DNA from: Plazaster borealis
Taxonomy: Eukaryota; Echinodermata; Asteroidea; Forcipulatida; Labidiasteridae
Reading direction: 5' to 3'
NCBI GenBank assembly: GCA_021014325.1
Contig: CM037471.1
Span: forward strand, 24,324,818-24,388,817
DNA length: 64,000 bases
The notes below the pieces were generated by a model. The model ran no database searches and was not told the origin of the DNA. It worked only from the letters and a program-made list of their open reading frames with translations. Of the stretch, positions 35,418 through 47,560 are shown piece after piece; the first letter of the stretch is position 1, and every line of letters begins with the position of its first letter. The position numbers were made by a program, and so were the translations under genes.

Positions 35418-36352
35418 TTTGCGCATATTGGCCCGATATGCTAGCTTGTACATGGGAGGAACCCCATAATGTGTGCATATTGGCCCGATATGCTAGTTTG
35501 TACATGGGAGGAACCACATAATGTGCGCATATCGGACCGATATGCTAGCTTGTACATGGGAGGAACCCCACAATGTGCGCATATCGGACCGATATGCTAG
35601 CTTGTACATGGGAGGAACCCCACAATGTGCGCATATCGGACCAATATGCTAGCTTGTACATGGGAGGAACCCCATAATGTGCGCATATCGGACCGATATG
35701 CTAGCTTGTACATGGGAGGAACCCCACAATGTGCGCATATCGGACCGATATGCTAGCTTGTACATGGGAGGAACCCCACAATGTGCGCATATCGGACCGA
35801 TATGCTAGCTTGTACATGGGAGGAACCCCACAATGTGCGCATATCGGACCGATATGCTAGCTTGTACATGGGAGGAACCCCATAATGTGCGCATATCGGA
35901 CCGATATGCTAGCTTGTACATGGGAGGAACCCCACAATGTGCGCATATCGGACCGATATGCTAGCTTGTACATGGGAGGAACCTCACAATGTGCGCATAT
36001 CGGACCGATATGCTAGCTTGTACATGGGAGGAACCCCACAATGTGCGCATATCGGACCGATATGCTAGCTTGTACATGGGAGGAACCCCACAATGTGCGC
36101 ATATCGGACCGATATGCTAGCTTGTACATGGGAGGAACCCCATAATGTGCGCATATCGGACCGATATGCTAGCTTGTACATGGGAGGAACCCCACAATGT
36201 GCGCATATCGGACCGATATGCTAGCTTGTACATGGGAGGAACCTCACAATGTGCGCATATCGGACCGATATGCTAGCTTGTACATGGGAGGAACCTCACA
36301 ATGTGCGCATATCGGACCGATATGCTAGCTTGTACATGGGAGGAACCCCAAC
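35418..36352. repeat. 52-bp minisatellite, about 18 copies, with internal dyads
   Basis: Each 52-bp unit holds GCATATCGG-A-CCGATATGC (a 19-bp palindrome), then GCTAGC and TGTACA palindromes, then TGGGAGGAACCCCACAATGT. The first two copies differ (GCATATTGGCCCGATATGC) and copy 5 has CCAATATGC; the rest are almost identical. The variants CATAA, CACAA and CCTCACAA recur in a five-unit order: copies 9-11 repeat as 14-16. This implies a 260-bp higher-order duplication. No reading frame is maintained. Confidence 0.97.
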
Positions 36353-36359
36353 CCTTAGC

Positions 36360-37585
36360 TCATGCTGTCTAAGACCATTTTATCGATTCAATTCTCTGAA
36401 AAGACAAAGTTGTAAACAAATACACTGCACATGACTTCCCTTCACTTCAAGTCCAAGATGGAGTTTAACAATCAGTTAGCTTCAACAACATTGACCCACA
36501 ACAAACTTGAGGATATTTTGAGGCATTTTGCAACCTTCTGTTGGTATCATATTCTCAATACCTTTTTGTCAAGACACTCTGATCCCTGTAATTTAATCTC
36601 TGTTTGTTGCTTTCCTCTGTAAAGGCAATTTTTTTCAATAAGAGTGCAACTCAAGATGACTGACATTTCTCAGTGGCAATGAGGAGTTCCTCACAAGACA
36701 AAGACATGTTTAGCAAGGGGCATCTAAGAAAAAAATATTTGCCAAATTGATAAATGCAAAACTCGGTCTTGGTGGGACTTCAGGCATACAAAACATACTT
36801 TCAATTAAAGAAAGGCAATATCAACAGCAGATTGAAATAAAAAGACACAACTGTTCCCATCCTTTAAGTAAAACATCCAACTAATAAATAAACAAATAAA
36901 AAACTTGCTAACTCCACGTTTAATGACTGATAATTGTTATTACAATAGCAAGTCTTTTAATTAAACATGAATGGACTCAAGGATGTCATTTTGTCCTCTC
37001 AATGTGCTGTACAGAAATGTGGGTCGCTGGTGAAAAAAACAAAAACAAAACGGGAAATCTTTTGGTTGTAAATTGTATAGCTTCTGTGGAGTGTGTCAAG
37101 CAAGAAGCCAGAACAACATGGTATCTTGGATGGCGCCCATTTTTACCTTTGGATTTGAGGCCTAATTATGAGCCCAGACAAAATAATTCAGATCCCTAGT
37201 TGCCACATTTTATCCTGCAGGAATTCTGTTTCACTTTTATTCAATATATATGTCAAACAAACAGCCAATGATTAGGATTAGAAACAGACACTTTTTTCAC
37301 CACCCGACTGTATCAGTGTCCCCTCCCCTGTCTATTCTACTACGAGGGGACAGTCAATAACCACGTCTAATCTCTATGACATTTCTCCAAGCATAACCTT
37401 TATGTTTTGCAGACTTGTCAGTCGAAAACAAATTCTAGAAATTAAATGGTGACGGATGTTGACGTCCAACTACATGTAAGCTCACGCGCAGGAAAGGGGC
37501 AGGGGGATTGTATTCCACATAATTGACAACAGTATACCTTCAATGAATTATCTGGGGACAATGATAGTGCGGTTGGCTTGACATG
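36360..37585. other. Non-coding, no recognised feature
   Basis: No domain or repeat recognised. Confidence 0.5.
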
Positions 37586-37705
37586 ACAATGACAGCATGA
37601 CAACTGCTAAACAGGAGGACAGTGACAGCATGACAATTGCTAAACAGGAGGACAGTGACAGCATGACAATTGCTAAGCAACAGGACAATGACAACGTGAC
37701 AAGTT
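37586..37705. repeat. 33-bp minisatellite (TGACAGCATGACAATTGCTA)
   Basis: Units start at 37590, 37623, 37656 and, diverged, 37689. Because 33 is a multiple of 3, a repeating 11-residue peptide (LSLSSCLAIVM) appears in the minus-strand frame; nothing else supports coding. Confidence 0.9.
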
Positions 37706-37709
37706 TGTG

Positions 37710-40700
37710 ATTGACCAGACAGGGTAATACCTGATACAAGTTGTCTATCTTTTTAAAGAAGTATTAAAAACATATGTGAAATTGAATTGAATTGAATTCT
37801 GTACAACACAGTAGGCTACTGCAGTGTTCACCTCCACACTAATTTCATCAGATTGAAATACATTATGTGCAGAATAAAAATTGTTGGCAAACATAATGAT
37901 GTGACCAAGTACGCCCTTTTTAGGCAGTGACAATTCAAATGTGTTAATGAGGTAAACAACACACATGCAACCTAGCTGTAATCATTTACTCAAAAATAAT
38001 AAATACTTATTTTTTACAATTCAAAATAGAGCACAGTACATGTATCAATTAACTGGACCAACAAAACTCAAGAATACAATTACATGTACCTTCATAAAAC
38101 GATAATTTGTTTCACCTGACTATCTTACTTTGAACCATGTTCTTTTGAACACTTCACAGCCCAGGATGAAAAAGTACATTTTGTGTTAGAGTGGTCTAAG
38201 GCAATGAGTAACTGGAAGCACTGAAATGAGAAGATAAATCGTCATTTCAGATATTTTACAGGAAGCTACGATTTACATTCCAGACATACACTTTGTTTGA
38301 TCCCACGTATGATATGCTTCAGTCAGCAGCTGGTTTCTGACTGGTCCCTGACCAAAAATAACTGATTTCATGGAACAGCAGTGTTTAAATATTAAAGGAA
38401 GAGGGCACCAGTGAACAGACATAAATAGTACAGACCAGTACATGTAAATGTACACAGACTTCAGAAATGTTTGTCCATTTTTGAAATCACAGCTTAAGTA
38501 TCGGCTCTGGATTAGGCACCATCCGCCTGTTTGTAGTCCCATACTGAAAGCATATTTTCAAAATTACTGACAGAGGCTTGGTTTCGAAAAGGGTCTATGT
38601 ATTTGTTGATTTCCATTTTCTGAAATAGGCGATTCAGAAGCAAACATAGAATCTCAAGCCAAATCGATCTTCTCTATTTGGTTGTTTCTTGAACCATTTG
38701 AAGAAAACAGCATGTAGAGGATAAACCGTAATAAATGTGTAATGAAGGAATACACCTTATTACAAGACTGAAGCCATTGATGTCTTTACCTCACTGAACA
38801 CTCAGGGTCATATTTTCCAAGCCACAACAATCTTTTATTGCATCTGCACTTTCACCTAAAGTCAACTTTATTTCAAGATGTCCTGTGTACTGTTTCACAG
38901 TCACTGAATGAGGCCAAGTGTGACGACTGTATTAATTGAGCTAACATCATAAGAACGTAGACGCCATGACTTATTTGACATCACTACCTATGGATTCCCT
39001 CAGCACAATGCCAAGATGATCCTAATGAAGAAGAGCCATATGTACTCAAATTGCTTTAGAACCACACTGTCATAAGGTTCAAAATTACTTCTGGAAAGGA
39101 ATGAACCTGTGTACATGAACCTGCTTCTACCTCAACATGTGCAAATCATAACATTGGAAAAAATGTATTCTTAAAATTAAAATAAAAAAAATAATTGAAA
39201 TAGGTTGACAAATTTTCCAATAAGCTTCATATCTGACATTTGACGTTATAATTTGATAAATTGCTTAAATTACCCAACTGTAAAAACAAATCACAAAAAA
39301 TAATGAAAGAATCCTGAAAATGTACAGCAACTGCTTGACAAGTTTTACCATGAACATCCAACCCTTCCAAACACTAAGGCTGTTGGCAATCACCTCCAAG
39401 ACGCTTTCGCCTCTTATATCAATGAGCAGTGTATAACAACCTGGAATAACCTTCTTAAAGGGCGAGTGACCTCCCCACATGACCAGCACAGACCATCTGT
39501 TCAGCAGGGAGCCATATTGTCTGCGGAATTGGAGTTTTTTTATTTTAATGATCAGCATATCTTGCCAGAACCCCTAAGCAATGCACCTGTGTGTAGTCCA
39601 AGCTGAAAACTTCTTTAAAGTGTTCTCCCAAATGAATTGTCCTCTTTCCTTAAGAGCCCAGCATCCTTCCCTCTTGTAAATTTTCATTCAACATTTGCTG
39701 CTCAAAATTTATCTTTGAGCATGTGTTTTTTGATTTTGAGGGTTTTCAAGGCTGAGTGAATTCCTTATAATTCATTGTCACTCCATGTCTCTCTTGAATT
39801 ATTGGCAAACTTGATGATAGATGAGCAACATTTACAATGAAACATCACAACCTCAGGGACCACAAAAAAACTTTATGGAAAGTCTAATATTTGTAGGCCT
39901 ACATAAATTTGTTGTAGACTTTTAAAAGTCAAGGGCTTTTAAAGGTCCTCGAGTTTTTCCTGCCATTACAAGTACATCCCTGAATACCATTTCTGTTGGC
40001 CCTAACTCTGATACTCTTCAATAATAACACATGACACTTAGCTAATAAAAAGAAAATCTCCAAACACATTTCATGTAAGTCCTGCCCTTTGGGATAATGT
40101 AGTAAGATAAATTTAGAAAATAGATATTTATGTATGTAGAATAAAGCTAAGGCATGTAATGCAGGTCAAAACAAAATCAGGTCAGCATGTCACCACTACG
40201 TCTTCAGACAATTTCTTACCTTGGGTTTCAACACAAAATACGTGTACATTTTCATGGATGACTTAGCTTAAATACTAATCAAAGCACATTATTACTGGCC
40301 GTAGGGACAATACAAGAAAGTAAAGTAAAATTAGAAAAACAGAAAACCATACTAAGAAACTTGGGTCAAATACAATCAGGTCGCAATTAACTAGTATCTT
40401 TCAGACAATTTCTTAACAGAGAATTTAAATTAATTTTTTTTTGTGTAAGTTGATCTCAAGTATCACAAACTCATGTTGTCTCTTTTCTTTTGCTGGTGGT
40501 AAAAAAAGAACTTACATACATGTACATGTTTTATAACATTCCATCAACCAGCAGTTCATAAAAGGCTTGAGGCTCTACAGTGTATACTCTATTCCCTCTC
40601 AATATGGTACCTCCAGCTATGACATCCCAATTAGGGACTGCCGTAAACACTTCCAAGAAATGTCTCCTGCGCTTCTTGCTCACAACACGCAGAGCAGAAC

Positions 40701-43210
40701 GGGAACACTGTACAGTTTATACAAGGGAAGCTAATATCCAACTGAAATTAAGAGGATATTTCCATAAAAGTATTGGTTACAGATTCCTTTTCTTCATTCA
40801 TTTAAACAAGTTTTACTCTGGGATTGACAGATTCTTGTTTTAATAATCACAGTGGGGCAAACACCCCAAGGGGTTTGGAACAACAAACCAATATCAGCAT
40901 TCAGCAACACACGTCACTGGGTTTTCGTGATAAACAGGAAGATAATAAAATAACTTGTTATTACACCAGTGGTTTAGTTCAGTTTTGCATGGTTCAAAGA
41001 TCAAACACAGAGAGCCATACTCAAGAATTAAGAGCTGTAGAAAAATGTCATGATTTTAGTATGAAGCAATTTATTAGTGGTACTACATGTATTATCTTTT
41101 TGGTGCTCTTTTTTTTTTTGGGGGGGGGGGCATATTTTATCTATGTACTGTAGATTCTCATTATTGGCTGTTTTGATCTGTCTCCTGTGAAGCCAAGTAG
41201 GTTTACACAGTTTGTAACAAACAAGTTTCCAGCTGAAAATAAATCACACCGGTCCAGACAAGCCTCGTTATTTCAAACAAATCCAATTGACAAACAAATG
41301 CAGGAACTAGGAAAGAGGAAGGATCCTACAAGTACAGTAACTGGGGTTAGAGGTACTATCCCTCTCAAGTCAATGACATTGACTCAGCCCTGCCATTTAA
41401 GGGGAAAAAGGAAGAGAACAAAAAACTAGAGGAAAAGTAGAGGGAAAGTAAGCACTTTCCTGTTGTTGAAAAAAATTGTGGACAGAAATTTATTAGGTTT
41501 AAATTGTAAGTTTTATTTCATATGATAGGGTGTGCAAAGTTGAATCATTTCAAAGACTTCACGATCACTTTAAAATCTGTCTAAAAGTAAACAGGTACTT
41601 AGCAGATTCTTCAATCTGCTGGGAAATAATTCAATTTGCCCAAGTTCCCCTTCCCAGAGAAGAAAAGGATGTATGAGAATCCTGTGGTTTACAGAAAGAA
41701 GACAGCAGTCACAAAAGATTGACCTAGTTTGAATCCAGACAAAAAAAAGCTTGTGGCAATGGAGATCTGACCATGTGTTTGATTTAAGGTTGAGACACCC
41801 TTTTTAGTAGTCTGAACCAAGTTCGAGACTACCTCTAACATTGTGATGCATAACCATGTCCCTTGACAATTGCAGATGATTGATACAAAGTGACTTCTGA
41901 ATAGCACAATAGTTCATCAATTCCAAGAAATGCTCTTAAGGGAAAAACCACGGTAATAATTGTTTCAAATTTTTGCTTTGTAAAAACTGTATAATATATT
42001 TTTTTTGCACTTGTAGAAATCTTCCTATTCACCCATTTCACAATGCAGAGCACACACTACACAGGCCTATCTTGTCTGCCCATTTTGGAGTCAAAATGTG
42101 CACCAAGGAATGGACTCAAAAAATGGCGCAAAATGGTAAACCAAATTTTGTGCAAGGGGTCAATAACTTACTGGTACCCTACAGTACTGTACATTATACA
42201 ACCCAATACTCGTTTTAAAAACAAATTGTTTTGTGATATGAAAGATGAATACTTTGCTTCACGCCAAGCATGGTTTGTTTACCTTTATTGTATGGAATAC
42301 TATATCACAAAATGTATTTTACTACTACATGTAGGTATAAATACTCTATATTGAATCCATTCAAAAATCTGACAAAACCAGGATTTAGGGCAAGTTTTAA
42401 TGTTAAAGTTTCTTTTTTAATGTAAGGATAACTCGTGCATGCAGAATACTTGTGTAACCATAGAGCACTTCAATCTAAAGTTATGTAGGAAAAATACTTA
42501 CAGGAGAGGCAAGGGTAAACAATCCCACGCCAAACCAATACGAGTAAACCATGAGTAAACAGAGTATTTGACCAAAGTTGATAAAAACCTTTTGCTTTAT
42601 TGACAAAGACCCAGAACATTGATTGATAAGTGATTGATAAATGATTGGGAAATCCATTGTAACTTGTTACATTATCGGTTTGGTCTATCCAAGTCATAAT
42701 GGGGACATCACCAAATATTTACCCATGAAACAAGACCAAACCATTGGCATACCACTAGTACCAAAGCAGGGACCATAAGGGTCACAACCACAAATCACAC
42801 ACTGTGTTCTTGGTATTCTTATCATTTTGTACATGTACATCATATTTATAACTATTATATCATTACTAGTGGCACAGAAGTAGACAGCTTGGGACGGAAA
42901 AGGACACCCATGCACAATACCATCTGGTGATAATTCGGAAGTTCAATAATGAATACAATGAATTTGAAAAGGAAAGGAAACCACAAAGGGTTTTTTCTTT
43001 GTACACGTACATGTACATGTATGCCTAAAAGTACAAATGGCTTCAAATGCATTCAATACTTCATAAATGGTTGTCAGAATTATTCAAGTCTTTTGCTTTA
43101 TGATAGATTTTCTGTCAATTTAACAAAAAGGAATTGAAAATACATGTAGACCTACCAGTATAAATACAAATGCCATCCATGGTAATTGGATCACTTTTAA
43201 AATCTATCAG
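37710..43210. other. Long non-coding stretch, no recognised gene
   Basis: 5.5 kb of AT-rich sequence with only short open frames. A weak direct repeat of about 200 bp is seen around 40130-40430 (TCAGACAATTTCTTA phrases). A T12G10-type run lies at 41107-41130. I see no domain, tRNA or clear transposon. Confidence 0.5.
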
Positions 43211-43219
43211 AGAGTTATT

Positions 43220-43380
43220 CTAATTTTGGGTTGAACAGAGAAAATTAACTTGAGCGGGACTTGAACCTGCGACCTCTTGATTAATGTGCTGGCTCTCTAC
43301 CAACTGAGCTATCTAGTCCTAATGTTGGCAGTCTCCCAATTTTGTCTATATCTTTTTTCGGGGGGGGGGGGGGGAGATGC
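43220..43380 (-). mobile_element. tRNA-derived SINE, family B, copy 2
   Basis: On the minus strand the tRNA-like part spans 43318-43247. It has intact box A TAGCTCAGTTGG and box B GGTTCAAGTCC, and acceptor halves GACTAGA and TCAAGTT pairing at 6 of 7 positions. It is preceded by GGGAGACTGCCAACATTA and followed by TTCTCTGTTCAACCC, exactly as in the copy at 4940. The leader shared by both copies shows this is a repeat family and not a functional tRNA gene. Confidence 0.8.
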
Positions 43381-43849
43381 CAGTCAGAAGCCATTCAAAC
43401 TGTAACTGCTGTATAGCTGCATAGCCAGCGATCACACCCAAGTTTATGATACAACCTGGGAAGCAACATCAGAGGGATCACTTTAAGGGGATGCAACTTT
43501 TTATCCCTGAGAGAATTTTTCTCTGGCACATACTTTCCATAGATGTTCATTATGGTGCCTTTGTACTGAAATGTGTAACCATGATTGGAGCTGTGCTGCC
43601 CTGAATGCTTATCATATTACATCATAGTACATCAATCAATATAATCTGCAGAACACTTCATCAAAAGGACAAAGTGCACTTTTACCATCAGTCAAACTGA
43701 AATCACTCCCTGAACATTCTCAACACCCTGGGGAAGATGCAACCCCCTGAACATTTCAAGAGCTTCATTGTACGGACCATTGTGTATCTTGAGATCTTAT
43801 CAAAATCTAAGCAGTGTTGAGCAAATCATGGTTATCTGTCTTGCTCAAT
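43381..43849. other. Non-coding, possible flank of SINE B
   Basis: Begins after a 16-base G run (43361-43376). No feature recognised. Confidence 0.4.
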
Positions 43850-44153
43850 CAGTTGTACACAAGCACAAGAATTGGGATTTGAATACACATTCTGTAAAAA
43901 TACATCACACAAGTAATGTGTTTTAAAGTTCTGCACAGGAATTTTACTGTGTTTACAATGTATGCAAGCTTTATACTGCACAGAAGCACTAGCAGTGGAG
44001 GCAGTTGTACACAAGCACAAGAATTGGGATTTGAATACACATTCTGTAAAAATACATCACACAAGTAATGTGTTTTAAAGTTCTGCACAGGAATTTTACT
44101 GTGTTTACAATGTATGCAAGCTTTATACTGCACAGAAGCACTAGCAGTGGAGG
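43850..44153. repeat. Exact 152-bp tandem duplication
   Basis: 43850-44001 and 44002-44153 appear identical at every base, starting CAGTTGTACACAAGCACAAG. Identity with no divergence means very recent duplication or a collapsed or expanded assembly artefact. The long minus-strand frame across it repeats in shifted frames and is not a gene. Confidence 0.95.
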
Positions 44154-44159
44154 CAATTG

Positions 44160-45435
44160 CCCGCATGCCCCTGCCTTGGTGCCCCTGGGAATTTTCCTGT
44201 AGAAATAATAATTTCCTTTTGTGAGGAAAAATTGCCTTGCCCTTCCCACAATTAAGTATCAGAATGTACAGCTGTTTACGTCTAAGATCCCCAACTATGA
44301 AGCGCAAATATCTGCTTGGATGATTTTGAAATTACATGTTAGATAACAGCTGGGTACGTATTATTTTACAATATGGAATTAAACTTTATGCATTCATGTA
44401 CGTGTACATATTTCACAAGAAACCAGATGGAACAGAAATCAGCTTTGTATACATGTGACAAGTTCCAAGCTGACTACACAATCCATTATTTTTGCAATAA
44501 CAACATTATGTAAATTGTACTAAACTGCTGGTTTTCAAACAAGGGCAAATTTATTATTGATTTTAGAGCAATTATTGACATTTTCTATAAAATTTAAATA
44601 CTCAGTACCATGCATGTAGTACTTATAGTAAGTACTACATTATGCATCAAGTGCATTTGTACACACCATGTTAACTTATGGTATACATGTAGTAGCAAGC
44701 CCTGCTGTGGCAGCCAGAAGATTTCATATAGTAGGCCTACTGAAATTACTAAAACACAGATCCTTTCTAAACATAAATAATAGACAGTTTACATGACACA
44801 TTAATGTATAGGATGCACCGCTACATGATGTTATGTACTATACAAGGAAACACACATTGCACAGTCCCCATGGGTTGTATATTGCTTCACCACATGGGGG
44901 CTGCAGGAATGAGCTATCAATGCCCCAGTTGTGATGCACAAGTCAGAATGTGGAACATGGATTCTCTGTCATCCACCATTATGGATGGGATTGTTAGTGT
45001 TGAGCCCAGCGTACATGTACTGATCTACTGTGACCTTTAGACCTTTATGTAGGAAATAATTACATGCTAATGATTACATTACATGTCTACTTCTCCAATG
45101 AATTGCCAATATAGACAGGAAGTTACTTAATGTTGACCTACATGATGTATACCTGAGCTATGTGTACAAATGCAATTGAGTCAACTCAAATTCCAGTCAA
45201 CTTGTATGTCCACAAAATTAAGTCCACCAAGTTCAAATCAAACCCAAGAAATAGTCATGTTCTAATACATTGTAGGAACCAACACAAAACTTATATTATG
45301 GTTTCAATAAATGAATTCATACAAACTTTGGAAATAATTCATTTAACGTTCAAAAACTAAACCACTTGAACTCAGATCATAACCTGCACTGACATTTTGT
45401 TTCAAAAATGCCACTTCAGCGATTATGAGAAAGAC
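44160..45435. other. Non-coding, no recognised feature
   Basis: AT-rich with TACATGTA-type motifs; no gene or repeat family recognised. Confidence 0.5.
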
Positions 45436-45441
45436 AACATT

Positions 45442-45610
45442 CAGGTTGGCTCAGTGGTTTCTTCCCTGTCATTCATCTCTATGGACCTCAGTTTGAAACC
45501 CGGAATATAGCCTTAATGTGGATCGTTTCCAGTCCCTACCTGTTTGTGTGGGTTTTCCTTCCACATCTAAATCTGGCATTTCTTCCTCATCTTTTCTACA
45601 CAGGTACATT
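45442..45610 (+). mobile_element. tRNA-derived SINE, family C
   Basis: A degenerate tRNA-like head has box A TTGGCTCAGTGG at 45446 and a box B-like GTTTGAAACCC at 45491. It is followed by a body with ATAGCCTTAATGTGGAT, TCCAGTCCCTACCTG, GTGTGGGTTTTCCTTCCAC. This order matches a SINE type I know from marine invertebrate genomes, but the family name is not asserted. Only one copy is in the window. Confidence 0.65.
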
Positions 45611-46078
45611 TGTATCTTCAGTCCTATGGGTTAAAGTACTAGGCCATTTTAGGATCCCTTGGTCTCATTACCAGAAAGATAATAATAGCATCATTTTAGT
45701 ACACTAAACACATGTGTGGTCCCCTCCCCTCACCCAAAAATGGGCGTGCACTACAGAGAATGCAAATGATGCATGTGACCCACAAAGTTTTTATTGGGTT
45801 TGAGTTTGCAGGTTTGGTTTCTTGTCACACTCCTCAACCCCTAGGCTCACTCAATGAGAAAACAGAGAACATTAACTACAGTATACAGCTTGATTTTGAA
45901 ACAATGATGTTTCAATAAAGACACATTAGACATGCATTTATGATGGACTCTAGACTTTACTAGAACCCAGAAGTGAGGATTTTAGTGCTTCTTGTGGACT
46001 ACATCATTTCATGGTTACTCGGGTTACAATACAAGGTAAATGTTGTGTCCTAACTTAAGAATTGTCCAGGCTGAAATT

Positions 46079-46506
46079 GTCCCAACTTTAGAATCATTCA
46101 TTGATGTCCAAACTACAGTTGGGACAGGCCCTACCTCGAGCTTTACAGTTGGGACGCCCCTACTATAACTGGGATTGCCTGATACTAGTGATAGTGATAG
46201 TGACAGTGATGGGGGTCGATCCTTTCAAGTTTCTCTCAACTTACATAGGGTTACACAGTAATGCTCATGGCAAAACTTAGAAAAACTTGAGAAGAATCAA
46301 TTGTTTCTCCATCATGTACACACAACTGAATTTACCCTCACCACCTAGGCAGCAGTGTAACGTTGCAACCACCCCAAAGTAACAGCCGCTGGTTCCCTGT
46401 ATGGTGAAAGATCTCTGGATCCCAGCTACACTAGGGCCATCTTAACTGTAACACTCAAGTTGGGACAGGTCCTAACTACAGTTGGGACGATTCTAAAGTT
46501 GGAATG
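46079..46506. mobile_element. Inverted-repeat element with GTTGGGAC sub-repeats
   Basis: The left end TCCCAACTTTAGAATC (46080-46095) is the inverse of GATTCTAAAGTTGGAA (46489-46504) with one mismatch. Inside, ACAGTTGGGAC occurs at about 46115, 46145 and 46479, with AAGTTGGGAC at 46458; GACAGGCCCTAC / GACAGGTCCTAAC neighbours recur. The 425-bp unit has no coding capacity, so it resembles a non-autonomous fold-back or MITE. A (GTGATA)n stretch lies at 46189. Confidence 0.5.
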
Positions 46507-46509
46507 GAA

Positions 46510-47340
46510 CAGTTACATTGACTGTCATAACAATTCACTAGGGAACCATGTTTAAGGTTGCTCTTAGTATTAGTAACCAATGAATTGTTCTTTAGTTTCA
46601 GTCTTAATGTTTAAAACAAAACATAATTGAAAAGTTCGCAAAGCATATGTGTGTTTCCCTAAAAATTGCAAAGTTGAACCACAAGGATCCTTGTCCAGGA
46701 CCCGAGCATGCAGGGATTACAGCAAACAAAATCATAACAAATTTGGGGTGGAACTCCTAAAGGGTTCTGCAAAGTGTACAGGAATCACTAAATAGGTGAA
46801 ACTTAGTTCAAGTTGCCTGGCAGTCAGGGTAATTACTTCTTCGTAATGAACCTTACTGTTTTAATTTAAAACAGTACTTTTATTTAACAAACATTTACTA
46901 TACTACACTGTACAGACTAGGCAGTTTGGGTAGCGTGTGGCATGTCCTCTTCTCCTCCTACCTAGTCCTATGTCACCACAACAATTTGTAAGATTGGTGG
47001 TATGTCAACTGACCCGTGTTATGCACTTGTTGTTTGGCATGTTTGTGCCTACTGACTAGCCCCAATACTTCTGAATCCTTCACTTTGGTAATTGGATATG
47101 GATTTGGGATTGTATGGTTAAGCATGGGTTAAGCAACAACTACACAAACATGACCAATATTCAATAAACATTTATTGGGAGAGCAGCACATCCATTGTTT
47201 TGATCGCACGCGCAGTCACACACAGACAGTAAATACACGGGACTATAGCTACACAGTCATGACACTCAGTGTGTGCACAACGAAAACACAACACACCACG
47301 GTGCAGTTGCTGGTTGTGCACGGGACCAAACTCGGTCTAA
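46510..47340. other. Non-coding, no recognised feature
   Basis: No feature recognised. It would be intron of the candidate minus-strand gene if the exon at 47349 is real. Confidence 0.4.
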
Positions 47341-47348
47341 ATCCTTAC

Positions 47349-47560
47349 CTGTTCTTGGTCCAAACTTGAGAAGTTCGGTGGTCAATAAACGCAGTTTCCT
47401 CTATCCTATGGTGTTGTTGGTTATCTTCTGAATCTTGGAAATAAATGACATTGATAACTCGTGGTCAACTTGCGCTCAAAACGATGCAAAAACACGACGA
47501 AAAATCGATACAACAACAAGCGAGGTCAAGTTAAGGGCAGGCGCCCCTTGCGTGTGATCA
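47349..47560 (-). other. Candidate non-coding first exon, minus strand
   Basis: On the minus strand the sequence CCAAGAACAG|GTAAGG gives a strong donor at 47348. The 200 bases upstream are CpG-containing (GGGGCGCCTGCC, TATCGATTTTTCGTCG) in contrast to the AT-rich neighbourhood. The first ATG reads only MSFISKIQKITNNTIG then stop, so the exon would be untranslated. No downstream exon was found. Confidence 0.25.

Noticed and set aside
35418..36352. CRISPR array
   Set aside because: Units are contiguous 52-bp repeats without unique spacers, in a eukaryotic genome.
37548..37739. Minus-strand repeat protein with LSLSSCLAIVM units
   Set aside because: The 33-bp minisatellite is a multiple of 3, so peptide repetition is automatic; no other coding evidence.
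43247..43318. Functional tRNA gene
   Set aside because: Boxes A and B are good, but the anticodon stem does not pair and the flanks repeat at 4940-5100, so it is a SINE head.
43849..44307. 152-codon minus-strand frame
   Set aside because: Covers the exact 152-bp duplication, whose length is not a multiple of 3, so the same DNA is read in two registers.
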